Shown in pieces: positions 43,601 through 57,377 of a DNA stretch of 64,000 nucleotides. Origin of the DNA: Neocallimastix lanati (nom. inval.) (taxonomy: Eukaryota; Neocallimastigomycota; Neocallimastigomycetes; Neocallimastigales; Neocallimastigaceae); NCBI GenBank assembly GCA_016946835.1, contig JACVTC010000026.1, positions 703,501-767,500 on the forward strand. Reading direction: 5' to 3'. Both the position numbers and the translations under genes were made by a program. Positions within the stretch are counted from its first letter, which is position 1. Every line of letters starts with the position of its first letter. The notes under the pieces were generated by a model. The model was not told where the DNA came from and searched no databases. It was given only the letters and a program-made list of their open reading frames with translations.

Positions 43601-44529
43601 CACCTTTTTCATATTGTTTTTGTCAAAAGGGTATTTTATTTTCAGATATGTCGTTGTCTCCTGTGAAATGTGTTTTTTTTTCTGGAGTATCGTTTATGTT
43701 GAACTTATCTTACACATTTTCAATGAAACTTTTCTAAGAAATTATATAACTGTTATTTTGAAGATGCTAGTAAAGGTCTTAACTTCGCTTTCACTAAGGA
43801 AGGAGAAAGGAGATGCCGAGGTTGATGGCTTTTCTTCGTCGTCCAGTTTCATTGGTTCTTTACCTCTTACTAACACTTTAACTAATTTTAAATATTTTAT
43901 TTTCTTTTTCCATGATAATTCTTTCTATATTTCCATTTAATGAATTTCATAGAATTTTTTATTAATTAAAATATTATTTTGTTTTTTTATGTTTTCTTTT
44001 TTCTGTTAGTTTTTATTTTTGTGGCTAAAATCAGTTTTAAACGAATTTGCTAAATTTTTGAGATTTTGAAATTTCATAAACACTGTTTTTCCAATAAAAA
44101 AAAAAGTATAAAAATATTATAAATGGAATATTACTAATATTTCAGCATTGATTTTCACAAAGAAATAAGTACTCCAATATTAGGTATTCGTATTTATTAA
44201 TTTATAGTATCTGTTTATTCATTTTGAGTGTCTTTTTATTGGAATACCTCATTTTCCATTACACTAATAGATTTATATTTCTCATTATATTTTTATTATT
44301 TTATATTCTTTGATACATTAGTGCTCTAGCATCTTCAAAATCTAAGTTTTTATTATAATTGCTTGTATTGTCAGAGTAGTCTTCACTTCTGGTGTATTTT
44401 AAAATAGTTTTATTGTAATAATTATTATAATTTCCTGAATTTAACTCAGTGATTTCTTCTCCTGTTGTTAGCTTTACCTCCCTTTGTTGTTATTATTTTG
44501 ATTATTATTATTATTTTCTCTATTTTTGA

Positions 44530-44600
44530 GGTCAAAATGACATTCCTATGTGAAATGTTTGTTCACATCACATATGTGACAATAACTTTTATTATCTTTC
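44530..44600 (-). pseudogene. gag zinc-knuckle relic
   Basis: Cys and His spacing CX2CX4HX4C is kept, but one residue between His and the last Cys is now a stop codon. Confidence 0.65.
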
Positions 44601-44984
44601 TATTTGTTTTTCTTATTGTTATTGAAGTTAGAAGGCGAAAGGAGTTGGCCTTTAGCTAAAGTAGTTTCTTGATACATGTCGATTATTAAAAAATATTTTT
44701 GAATATTAGAATAGAATCAAATGAGGCACTTAATATGATATATTTTTTTATCTATTTAATAATAATATATAAGTATTATGGTTAACAACGAAAGAAGTGA
44801 ATAGTAATTGATATTTTATATAGGATATGTATCACGTGAAACCATTTGTTATACATATATACTAGTTGTACAAAATATTTAAAATGTTAACATAAATTTA
44901 TGTAACAATCAATATAAGTTAAAAAAAAATAATAAAAAAAAAAATAAAAAATAAAAAATAAAAAATAGAAAATAAAATAAAATA

Positions 44985-45090
44985 AAATAAATAGTAGAAA
45001 TTTAAATGACATAGATTGAATAAATTAAAATAAAATAAATAGTAGAAATTTAAATATAAAGTACAAGATTGAATAAAATAAAATTAAATA
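44985..45090. repeat. Dispersed copies of the 51-bp satellite unit
   Basis: Two diverged units with AAATAAATAGTAGAAATTTAAAT followed by (AAGTACA)AGATTGAATAAA, clearly the same family as the array at 9086-9540, 35 kb away. They lie about 300 bp beyond the copia relic. Confidence 0.85.
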
Positions 45091-45112
45091 AAATAAAATA
45101 ATACAGAATAGA

Positions 45113-45149
<37 letters not shown>

Positions 45150-45326
45150 TATAATGTCCATTGAACAGTTCTTCAATCCAAGAAAGAGAATTATTATAGT
45201 CTTAAATTCAATTTACTGCTAATTCAATATATATAGGTAATAACTATTTGTATTTGATTAACTTGTAGGTTTATTAATTCAGCATTTTTTCAACATTTCT
45301 ATTTAATTTTTGTTCATTTACTTCTA

Positions 45327-45366
<40 letters not shown>

Positions 45367-45552
45367 TTAAATTTTGTAATCAATGATTATTTTAATTAAA
45401 AGTATTAATTATTATTACAAATAATAATAATAATAATAATGTTCATAATTTGATAAAAATGAAATATGATATATATCAATTAAATATATAATAATTTCTT
45501 ATATTATAACATATAAATAAATAAATAAATTTAAAATAAAATAAAAATAAAA

Positions 45553-45586
<34 letters not shown>

Positions 45587-45806
45587 GGATAACAATAATA
45601 ATAATAATAATAATTAATTAAATTTATTTTAACTTTTGTAATATATAATTCTTTTTATTACTATTAATATTACTATTATTTTTATTTAAATGATAAATAA
45701 TTTTTATAATTTTTTTTTATCTTTGCATTTATATAAATGAAATCTATTGAATATAGATTAAATAAATGAAATTTTATTTTTTCTGAATATTCCTATTTAT
45801 TTATCT

Positions 45807-45845
<39 letters not shown>

Positions 45846-45954
45846 TTTTATTTTCTTCTCTTTACATTTATGCATTGTCCAAAGAATAATTTAATAGATA
45901 TATATGAAATAATTTCAATGGAAAATATAATTTTACAGTTTTTTTTTTTTTTTT

Positions 45955-45993
45955 TTACAATTTGAATAACATCTATAATTATTGATAAAAATT
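45955..45993 (-). pseudogene. Partial duplicate of the DRG1 terminal exon
   Basis: About 39 of 40 bases match the acceptor and start of the real last exon at 46066-46047, including the TAG acceptor and codons for DVIQIVKK. It then runs into poly-A instead of the stop codon. If used, it would give a longer, poly-Lys tail. Confidence 0.7.
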
Positions 45994-46000
45994 TTTATAA

Positions 46001-46036
<36 letters not shown>

Positions 46037-46037
46037 T

Positions 46038-46509
46038 TTAAATCTTTTTTACAATTTGAATAACATCTATAATAATTGATAAATAATAAAATAATAATAA
46101 TAATAATAATTAGATTATATTAATACAAGTAAATGTAAATAAATTATCGTAATATAAACAAAAATTTTAATATTTATTATACCTTCAGTTTCAACAACAT
46201 GATTTAATCCGACACGTTGTGGTTGATGTTTTGCACTCTATTGAATATTAATTTATTATTGAAACAAATAATTATCAGTAAAAAAAAAAAAAAATTATTT
46301 TTAAATTTTTATATTTAAAATTTTTAAAATAATTGTAATTTAATAAAATTATAAGGATAAACATTTGTATATTTACTGTTCCCCAAACTAAAGCATATTT
46401 AAAATCATCAACCAACGTACGATGAATATGATGACACACATGTTCAATGGTAGAATTATTACGTAAAATTAAACCACCTTCAAAATCTGGATACTAATTA
46501 TCAAAATAA

Positions 46510-46540
<31 letters not shown>

Positions 46541-48079
46541 TAAAAATAAATAAATAAAATTTAAAGATTTAATCAATTTTACTAAAAACACTTTATTTTA
46601 TATTATTTTATCACTTTTATTATTTACTTCTCCTCTTCTTTTAGTATAAACTCTTAATAAATCTAAAGTAGTCCAAATTTTTTCAACTAAATAATCCATA
46701 TTTAAATCCATTTCACAACTACAAACAACTGAGTTTGGTTGTCTAATATTTATATATAAATTTATTTATTCAATTATTATTATTTTTATTATTATTATTA
46801 TTTAATACTACTAAATAAATAAATGAATAAATAAATAAAAATAATTTACCTTGCTAATCTATCAACTTCTTCAAGTGAAATCTAATATTATATTAATATT
46901 ATAAAATTAATATTAAATATATAAATAATAATAATAATGATATTGATAATTATAAATTGACTTCTATTTATAATATAATTTCTGTATTACTTGATCGATT
47001 TTATTGTAACAATATAAACATTTAATATATTTTCTGTTACCGAGAATAACATCAATTAACTCATCAACAGTGCAATCTTCACGAACAAGAACTTCTGCAT
47101 TGTGAATCTTATAATCATGGAGAATCATATAAACTAACTTTTCATTTAAATGTGTTAATTTACAAGTAGAGTTGAAACTGATACCTCCACCCTTTTTAAC
47201 TTTAAAATATATATTAGGCTTACGACTATTTAATCTAATACCAACAGATTCCAATTCTTTTTCTAATAGTTCTTTTTGCTTTTCACCTTTGGCAGCATCA
47301 AGCATCATAAGAATTAAATCTGCTGTTTTAGCAACAGAAATAACCTTATTATAAAGGTTATTTGAAATATGATTTAATAATTATGATTTTTTTTTTTTTT
47401 TTTTTAAATGATTAGATATATAGTAATTAAAATTAATATAAAATACGATATATATGTATTTTAGCAATTTAAATAATAAAAGAAAATATAAAAATATTTA
47501 TATTACTTGTCTACCACGACCCTTGCCTTGAGCTGCACCTTCAATAATACCTGGAAGATCGAGTAATTGAATATCAGCACTATTTTAATATAAATTTTAA
47601 CATTAATGAATAATTCATTATTAATACATTAATTTAAACTAATAGTAAATTAAAATAACTTTTACCCTTTGTAATGGATTTTTCCTGGAATACAAGTTAA
47701 AGTAGTGAATTCATAATTAGCAGATTCAGAACGAGTTTCAGTAGATTTACTTAAGAAAGTAGATTTACCAACTGAGGGAAATCCAATCATTGCAACTCTG
47801 GCATCCCCCGACTGAAATATATTTTATTAAAAATAATTATTATTAATTTAAATTAATTTTTAAATATTAAATTGAATAAAATCAAAATATTTAAATAAAT
47901 ACCTTCATAACATCAAAACCTTCACCTTTAGGTCCAGATTTCGAAGTTGGTTCTAATAACATAGTTCTATATCTAGCCAATTTTGCCTTTAAAAGACCAA
48001 TGTGATATTCAGTGGCCTTATTTTTTTGGGTACGAGACATTTCTTTCTCGATTTCAGCAATTTTTTCAAGAATACCCAT
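46038..48079 (-). CDS. RBG1: DRG1/Rbg1 developmentally regulated GTP-binding protein (9 exons)
   Basis: A cytosolic GTPase of the TRAFAC/OBG class that works with a DFRP partner on stalled or translating ribosomes. Exons (minus): 48079-47903, 47811-47666, 47579-47507, 47344-46991, 46881-46850, 46742-46628, 46493-46377, 46237-46183, 46066-46038; 1098 nt, 365 aa, almost exactly the family's usual length. Motifs: N-terminal helical hairpin [21 protein letters not shown]1 [10 protein letters not shown]2 region [10 protein letters not shown]3 DLPGIIEGA; the G4 NKID; S5D2L-type insert between G3 and G4; a C-terminal TGS domain ([13 protein letters not shown]...[17 protein letters not shown]...PQRVGLNH) and the conserved end [18 protein letters not shown] is the DRG switch region. 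All phases match. The stop is in the tiny last exon. Confidence 0.96.
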
Positions 48080-48283
48080 GTTGAATTTATCTTTCTATTA
48101 ATGAACTATTGTAATTAAAATAATATAAGATTTATTAAATAAGGAATACAATTGAAAAATAATAAGTAAACTGATTAATCCATTTTATCATTCATTATTT
48201 AATATTATAATTTTTATATTTGAATTATTATTAAAATTTCTTAACTAATTCTTGAATTATTACAAAATATTTATTAAAAATTA

Positions 48284-48318
<35 letters not shown>

Positions 48319-48429
48319 TTTATATGTTATTATAACTACTTCAAATTAAAATTTATAACCATTTTTGCTTTTATATATTTATTTATTTTATTTTTATCTC
48401 TACTTTAAGCTTTAGTTTTATCTTATTTA

Positions 48430-48552
48430 TTTTTTTTCTATTTCTATTTCTATTTCTATTTCTATTTCTATTTTTATTTTTATTTTTATTTTTATTTTTA
48501 TTTTTATTTTTATTTTTATTTTTATTTTTATTTTTATTTTTATTTTTATTTT
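48430..48552. repeat. Hexamer array (TTTCTA)n passing into (TTTTTA)n
   Basis: About five TTTCTA units followed by about fourteen TTTTTA units, related by a single base, upstream of DRG1. Confidence 0.9.
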
Positions 48553-49060
48553 TTGTAATTTAATTATTAATATGTTTTGTATAATATATTTTTCATATAA
48601 TAATTAAATAATTATTATTAAATTTTAAAAGATTATAAATTTATTATTGATGCTTTAGAAAAAGAATAATTTAGATATTAATTAAAAAAACATTAAAATA
48701 AAAAAGTTGAAAAGATTATCAATACTTTTCAATCTGAAATTCTTATTATAATTAAAAATATACTTAATTATTTATTCAATTTCTAATTTAATAATTATAT
48801 ATATATATTTTTAAGTAATAATAATTAATAATTAATTATAATGAATTTAATTGATATTTAATTTTTTATTTCAATTTAAATAAATTATTATCTAAAATAA
48901 TAATTAAAATAACCTTTAAAATAAAAATATTTATTAATATTTAAGAAGATATTGAATTTATTTTTATAATGCTATATTGATTAATTGCATTTAATTTATT
49001 TTATCTCTAAAACTTATAAATTTTTATTAAAAGACCTTAATATCATAAAAAAAATAATAA

Positions 49061-49115
<55 letters not shown>

Positions 49116-50092
49116 TTTTTTCTTATATATTATCCAATGATTATCTCTTTTTTTTTATAAATAATATATATAATTTATATAATTAGAAGATACATAAAAA
49201 AAATGATATCATAAATCTATACATTTATGTAATTATACTATTAAGAAAATGTAACTAGTCATGTGAATTCAAAATAATAAATTTTATATAAAAAACTTTA
49301 TTAATTTTGTTAATAAAGTAATAAAATGTGTAAAATAAAGCAACATTCTATTGTATTTTTTACTAACATACATTTATTATCATATTTTTATTTTTAACTC
49401 CATTAATTTCTATATTTATTACGTATTTTATTATATATTAAAATTATTTTAAAATTTTACCTATTAATATTATTGATTTTTAAAAAAAAAAAAATTGTTT
49501 TTGATGTATATGTGTATATATCATAATTATTTTTAAAACGTATATTTATATGTAAAAAATATATTTAAAAAATTGATAATTTAAAAATTTAATATATATA
49601 TATTTTTTTCCTTTTTATATATTTTTTTTATTTTATTTTAGTATTATTATTATTTTTTTTTTTTTTTAATATAATTCTTTATTAGAGTTGCACAATTATA
49701 TACAACCAATTTTTAAAGATTTATATTCTTTTGTTTTTTTATATTTTTAAAGGATATATAAAATTTAAAAGTTTAAATATTTAATATTTAATCTTGTATT
49801 TTTTTATGGTCAATAAACTTTAATTTTATTTAAAAAGATTTTATTTTTAAATTATATTTTCGATTATAAAAAAATGATTAAATATTTATTTTAAATTAAA
49901 TAAATTAATACTTTTACAAATTTGATAATGAAATGAATTATTTTTTATTTTTATTTATACTTTTTTTTTTTAATCTATATGAATTAAAAATTATGCATGT
50001 TAAAGGTATAAAGAAGTTTAATTAAATATGAATGTTTTATCAATTTTTCATTAATAAAATATTTTTTTTAAATTAATTATTAAATAGATAAT

Positions 50093-50128
<36 letters not shown>

Positions 50129-51169
50129 AAATCATTTTTGAAATTATGTTTATATAATTTATTTTATAGTAATATTATATAATATAATATTATTTTATTG
50201 ATAAAATAAATAAATTATTAATTATAAATTTTATTTAAAATTTTTGTCTTAAAAATTTTTATTTATATAATAAACTTAATTTTATCATAATAAGTGAAAA
50301 AGTATTTTTTTATGAAATAGCTGATAATTATATATAAAAGTTAATACTTCAAAATATACATTTGTATATTTATTAAATAAAATTAAATAAAATTGGTAAA
50401 TAAATAAAATAAATACATTTTAATATTAATTTTATGTATTAAATGAAAGATTAAATAATATTAACAAAAAAAAAAAAGATGAGAATGAAATCAAGGGATT
50501 TTTTATCTTGTATAATTTAAGGAATTAATTTTCTTTAATTCATTATTTAATATAAAAATTATTAATAATGGCATTTGAGATTTTTCAATGATTATCTTCA
50601 ATAAGCAGAAACATTATTATAATCCTTCAATATACAAAATCAAAAATTCCTTCATTTAATTGAAACAATAAAATTTAATAAAATTCTAATAATATTTAAT
50701 ATATTTAATGTTGTGTATTGTAACAGAAATATATATATAGTAGAAGTAAATTATATTTCAAAATGTACAATTCAGAATTTGAAATTAATTACAAAATGGA
50801 TACTTAATTATATTCAATTAATTCTAAATCTTAAAATTTTAATAATGTTTATACTACTAAATGAATTTAAAATTACAAAATTATCAGTTTTATAATAATT
50901 AAAATATAAATATATGTAATGTATATATATATATGGAAATTATTCATATAAATGATAATAATATCAAGAAAATCATAAAAATATAATTAAGACTATAGAA
51001 GAAATGAAATTTCTGAAAAAGTTTATTAATTTAAAGATTATCAAAATTATAAATGATTTATATATATATACTTATATACTTATTAACTTATTAATTACTT
51101 TTAAAAATCAAATGAAAATATATATTATATAAAAAATAAAACATTAACGAATTTTATTATTTCAAATCG

Positions 51170-51181
<12 letters not shown>

Positions 51182-51224
<43 letters not shown>
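51182..51224. repeat. Poly-A homopolymer
   Basis: Run of about 42 A, some 70 bp before the proposed start exon of the Rsc7/PHD gene; a similar run is at 49069-49112. Confidence 0.8.
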
Positions 51225-51232
<8 letters not shown>

Positions 51233-51294
51233 AATTAGGTTTTACTAATACATTAAAATTTTCATAATACGAAGTAATTCTATACATTAATATA

Positions 51295-51360
51295 ATGAGT
51301 AAGTATTGATTAATAAAATGATATTTAAAAATATAATTTATTTTATTATTATTATTTTTA

Positions 51361-51433
<73 letters not shown>

Positions 51434-53258
51434 CATTATGTATGCATTTTATGTATCTTAATTATATCTTAAATTAATTTTAAATGATATTTTTTACTAA
51501 ATATAATAAAAGTGAAAAAACGACAAAGATCAACAATACCAGTAGAACTAGATTCTAATGGTAAATCAAACAAAAGGCAGAAAAAAATTATTTTAAATAC
51601 TGATAATTTAGTATCTCCAACAACAAATACTGATCATTCAACAACAAATGATGATAAATATATTAGCAATCATAGACATTCACATAAATATAGTCATAGT
51701 AGTCATAGCAGTCATAGTAGTAGTAGTCATAATAGTGAAAATGAAAATGAAGAATCAGTTACAGGAGAAAAAAAAGAAAAAATTATAATACAAATTAAAA
51801 ATACTAATATTAAAAAGAAAAAGGAAAAATTTATAATTCAAATTAAAAATGATAAAAGAAAGAAAAATTCAACATCAACTCCAAATTCAGCGTCGATAAA
51901 TTCAGATGTACAAAGTGATTTTGATTCAAATAAAAAAATATCATCGCCAAAGAAGGAAAAAAAAATACATGTACTATCATTACCACCAGAACGTGAAAAA
52001 AGTAAAGAGGAAAAGAAAAATAATGAAGATAATAAAAATGATAATAGTAAGGAAGTAAATATTAAAAATAAAAAGAAGCATGGGGAAAGTAAAAAGGATA
52101 TTAGTGTTGAATCAAAAAAAGAAGCTATATTAAAAATTATTAATAATTCAGCAACATCAAATAATCCGGAAAATCAAGAAGAAATAAAGAAAAATAATTC
52201 ATCCTCATCAAAACAACAAGATAAAAGGAATGTGGAGAATGAAGCATTATTATCTAATCCAACGAAAAAAGATTCACCAAATAAAAATGGAGAAATAGAA
52301 CATGAAAAACAAAAACCAAGGGGAAGACCACCAAAATCTGGTAAAAAGAAAATAAAAAAAGAATCAATAGAAAGTAAAACAACAGATGAGAATAAAGATA
52401 ATTCGAAAATTAATGATAATAATGATAATAATGAAACAGAACAAACAACAATTACAGAGCAAAAAGAAACAACTTCAAATGTAAATTCAATGTCAACAGT
52501 TGATAATTCAAACAAAATACTTCAGGATAAAGAAATTAGAGCTGAACCAGAAACAGAAGTTAAAGTTAGTTTTTTTTTTTTTTTTTTAATCTTTTATAAT
52601 ATATAAATTTTTTTATTTTTTTTTTTTTATTTTTTTTTTTTTTTATAATTAACAATAAGTATGAAATATAAAAATTGTTAATAATAAAGAATAAATTATT
52701 TTAACATAATGATTATTATTGTAATAATAATAATATATTATAAGTAAAGAAGAAATAATTAAAAAAAATTAAATTAATGTTTTTAAAAAATTTTTATAAA
52801 AATATTTATTATTATTTATAAATGTTATTTATTATTATTATTTATAATTATTATTATTTATTACTATTATTATTTATTATCAAAAATATTATAAATTCTT
52901 ATTCCATATCTTTTCTTTCTTTTTATTTTATTTTTTTTTCCTCATATAATCTTTTATTAATTATACCACTAGAAACATAGAGGTAGGCCGAAAAAAGGTA
53001 GAAGTTCAAGTTCAGTCCATTATATAAATCCAAGATCCCATTCAGTTATATCTCAAAGAAGACACGAAGAAGAAGAAATGACAGAAGAAATGATATTGGA
53101 AGAAGAAGTGTCAGATCCAAAAGGTGATGAGAAAGTAGATATTGATGGAGTTCTAAAAGATGGTAAATTCATTGTTAAAGACTATATAAATATTAATAAA
53201 TTAATTAATAAACAAATATTGTATAGTAAATATAAAAATTCTTCATATTTTTATTATA

Positions 53259-53294
<36 letters not shown>

Positions 53295-54734
53295 AAATAT
53301 CACTTTTTTTTTTTTTTTTATAAATAATAATAATAATAATAATAATTTCATACAAACTAACCAAAAAAAAAAAAAAAAAAAAAAAATTAAATTAAATTAA
53401 TTAAAATTAAATTTAAAATAAAAATTTTTAATAAAATTAAATTATAAATATATATATTTAATTATTATTATTATTATTTTAATCTTCAATTATATATGTA
53501 TACTCAATTAAATATGCAATACTTAAATATAATAATAATTTATTATAAATAGGAAGAAAATATAATGTTCGTACATTTATTCTTCCTCATCGTTCGCCAA
53601 CTAGAATTTATATGTTTACTCTGGATGCAGCAAAACAAATAGGATATAAAGATTCATATCTATTTTTAACAAAATATCCGGGTGTTAAACGCCTCTGGAC
53701 TAATGACGAAGATAGGAATTATCTATGTGATAAGGGTATTTTGAATAATTTATTAAGAAATAGATCAAGTGGTATATGTACTGCTAGAAATATTTTTCAA
53801 CAATTAGGACATGAAATTATTTTTAATGGCAGACCAATCGAAGATGATTATTACGTTTCTAACCCCAATCATAATGAAGAGTATCATATTCATACGAATC
53901 ATGATGATACCAATTCTGGTATGGAAACAGATGATACCAAGGATGATGAAATGAGTTTAAGATCACAAACCCCACTCTATATGGGATCACCATTAGTTAA
54001 TTCACATTATACCCAGGGTTCTGGTCATACCCATCATCCTTCACATTCTCATAATCATCATGGTCATCATAAATCTACAACTAGTGTCACAAATCTACTT
54101 TCAGCAAAAGAATATTTTCTTCAAACACTCTATCAATCTGCTGCTGAATATAATATCGCCATTCAGAAATCGCGAAAAGATTCATTTTATGATATTCATA
54201 CTAAAATAAATCAAGTTGCTCAACGTATTGATATGGTTGAGCCTACATTAGAAATAAAGAAAGAAAATTCTTCCAATGTTTCTATACCATCTAAAAAAGA
54301 GTATAATCTTCATTTCTATTCTGATGACTATTCTAATACCTATCAACCAACTAATCATAAAAGTACTAAATCACAATGGGAAATTATTAATAAGGAGGAT
54401 TATACTCAATATCCATTTGCTCTTATGGATGGACAATACCAAGGATTATTTTCAATGTAAAGAAAACATATTTAATAAAACTTTGTCAATAAATTTATAC
54501 TATCTAATATATATATATATATATATAATATGTAATATGTAATGTATATTAATTAATAATTAAATAAAAAAAAAAAAATTTTTTTTTTTTTATGATATAA
54601 TTATTATTTATATAGATATCCAAGATTTAAACCAAATGATAAAATACAAAATTTAGAAGATGAATATATTTCAACTAATACTGGTAATCATATTACTGAT
54701 ATTAAACCAAATGTTCCAGAAGTAAATTTTTCTC

Positions 54735-54773
<39 letters not shown>

Positions 54774-55163
54774 TATAATAATAATTTTTATATACTTAAA
54801 TATATGTATAATATTTCAAAAATAAATAAATAAATAAATAAATAAATAAATACCTAATAATATTATTATAAATTATTATATATATATATATATATTTCAA
54901 TAAACAAATTAAATAAATAGTTCATTGGAAAGTAAGTTGATGATTTTATTATATATAATATACAAATACATATATATATTATAATTAATTTAATAGAAAA
55001 TTTTAAAAATATTATTAATCAATTTAATAATAATTTAAACTCAAAAAAAAAAAAAAAAAATATTATAAATAAATATTTATATTATTTTTATTAATATTAC
55101 TATGATTATTATTATTTCATTTTTATTTAATAATAATATATATATATATATTTTATTTTATTT

Positions 55164-55201
<38 letters not shown>

Positions 55202-55913
55202 ATATATAATTATATAATTATATTTATATTAATTAATAAATTTATTATTCAGTGTTCATGGTGATTATATTGCAAATCCATATTTCCAAAAATTTAGAAT
55301 GTCACCGTCACCTTCTACGACAAAAGGTAGACATAGTCATAGATTTAGATCTCATCATGATTCGTTAAATGATACAAGTTCAATAGCTTCAACTCCAACT
55401 CTAAAATCTGTACCATTAGAAGACGTAAGAAAAAAAAGACGTGGTAGACCACCTAGAAGAGGTAGACCAAAACGTGAAAGTTTTGAAACATATTATGATA
55501 ATGAAGAAGAAAATGATGATGAATATAACAATATGGCATTAGATCAAAAGAAATCATCTACTAATGAAGATGAGATTGTTGATATTATCAATAATGATGA
55601 AAATGAAAATAATATTATCTCACCATTAAATGAAAATGTTTGTGTTCACTGTCAATCAGTTGATCCACCTAAACATCTTTATGAAAAAATTGATCCATCA
55701 ATACAACCTAGAAATATGGTAATCAAGTGTTCAGTATGTGATAGAAATCAACATCCATGTTGTTGTGATATATATGATCCATATATGATATCAAAAATTT
55801 TAAGGTAAAATAAAACAAAAATAGAACAAAAATAAAATAAAAATAAAATAAAAATAAAAATAAAACAAAAATAAAATAAAAATAAAAAATAAAAATAAAA
55901 CAAAACAAAAATA

Positions 55914-55995
<82 letters not shown>

Positions 55996-56040
55996 AAATA
56001 AAATAAAATAAAATAAAAATAAAAATAAAAAAATAAAAAA

Positions 56041-56082
<42 letters not shown>

Positions 56083-56488
56083 ATTAAATATATATATATA
56101 TATATATATTTTAAATATAAAAAAATTTTTTTTTTCTTTCTTAATTATATTTTCATATATTGACATAAATATAATTATTAAATAATAAAAATAATGATAG
56201 CTATCCATGGCAATGTAATGATTGTAAACTTTGTTTAAAATGTAATAAAGCTGGAGATGAAAGTAAATTACTTTTCTGTGATCTTTGTGATCGTGGTTAT
56301 CATACCTATTGTTTGGTTCCAAAATTAGAAAAATTACCTAAAGGATTATGGGTTTGTCAACAATGTGCAAGTAAATATTTTTTTAAAAAAAAAAAAAATA
56401 AAATAAAATAAAATAAAAATTAAATTTAAAATAAAAATAAAAAAATTTTTTATTAATTTAATTATTTTATTATTAACAATATTAATTT

Positions 56489-56519
<31 letters not shown>

Positions 56520-57080
56520 TATTCATATTTTTATTATAATAAAAATTTTTTTAGTTTGTGCTTCATGTCATTCAAATAAACCAAATAAAGAATTAAATAA
56601 CAATATGATAACAAGACGTAGTATAAATCAACCTTCAACAGATTGGAAGCATGCAGTAACTTATATTAATAAGGATACAAATGAAGAAGAAGAAGTTACT
56701 ATTGATATTGAGGATGAAAATGCTCATGATAATCGACGTCAAATTTATATTGCTACTTTTTGTAATTCATGTTATGAACATTTCCAATCCAAAAGATTTT
56801 GTCCTATATGTTTCCGTTGCTATAAAGAACATGATAGTGACATTAGTATGATTTGTTGTGATAATTGTGATAGGTAAATATAATTAAAATGTTTATATAT
56901 ATATATATGTATACATTAAAAAAATAAAAAAATAAAAAATAAATACATATATATATATATTATATATATATTTAAATATATTTATATATATTTAATTAAA
57001 AAAGAAAAGAAAAAAAAAAATTTTTTTTTATAACTTATTAATTAATATATTATATATTATTTTATAATTATATTTAAAAA

Positions 57081-57115
<35 letters not shown>

Positions 57116-57346
57116 ATTATTAATTTATTAATTAATAATTAAAGATGGATTGATGTGGATTGTGATTCGGATTTAGATGATGAAAAATATCAAAGTTTAT
57201 GTGAACACTCTGATGCAAAGTAAGTTTATAATAAAATATTAAATTAATATATTTTAAAATATTTAAATTCATTTAAATAAAAATATTTTAATCTTTAAAT
57301 AATAAAAATATAAGCAAACTTTATTTATAATTTATATAAAAAAAAA

Positions 57347-57377
<31 letters not shown>

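Larger units (their letters stand above)
43060..44660 (-). mobile_element. Decayed Ty1/copia retrotransposon (gag and pol pieces)
   Basis: Read on the minus strand, in element order: a gag zinc knuckle of the CX2CX4HX4C type at about 44585-44538 (YCHICDVNKH, one stop inside), then Asn-rich sequence; a middle stretch with no clear domain; the end of reverse transcriptase at about 43600-43460 (ESLNYSLKYIKPDI...NKVS, the copia SLNYL-KYTRPDI block); and RNase H pieces at about 43430-43060 (LVAYTDSYFADYKTDG; KRNTNYNKR...FIRK, the NP-HKRTKHID-HFIRE block). Protease, integrase and most of reverse transcriptase are missing, and stops and frameshifts break every part. The element is dead. Its base composition is richer in G and C than its surroundings. 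Confidence 0.8.
44661..46037. other. Intergenic with satellite remnant, downstream of DRG1
   Basis: AT-rich spacer holding two diverged satellite units (44985-45090), A/T homopolymers (45116-45145, 45555-45584, 45811-45838) and a partial copy of the last DRG1 exon (45955-45991). No other gene is seen. Confidence 0.6.
48080..51294. other. Divergent spacer between DRG1 and the Rsc7/PHD gene
   Basis: AT-rich, with a (TTTCTA)n/(TTTTTA)n array at 48430-48552, long A runs at 49069-49112 and 51182-51224, and no credible gene. It should contain two head-to-head promoters. Confidence 0.6.

Noticed and set aside
55723-56322. 199-codon Phe-rich minus-strand frame
   Set aside because: Antisense of PHD exons plus the simple-repeat intron between them.
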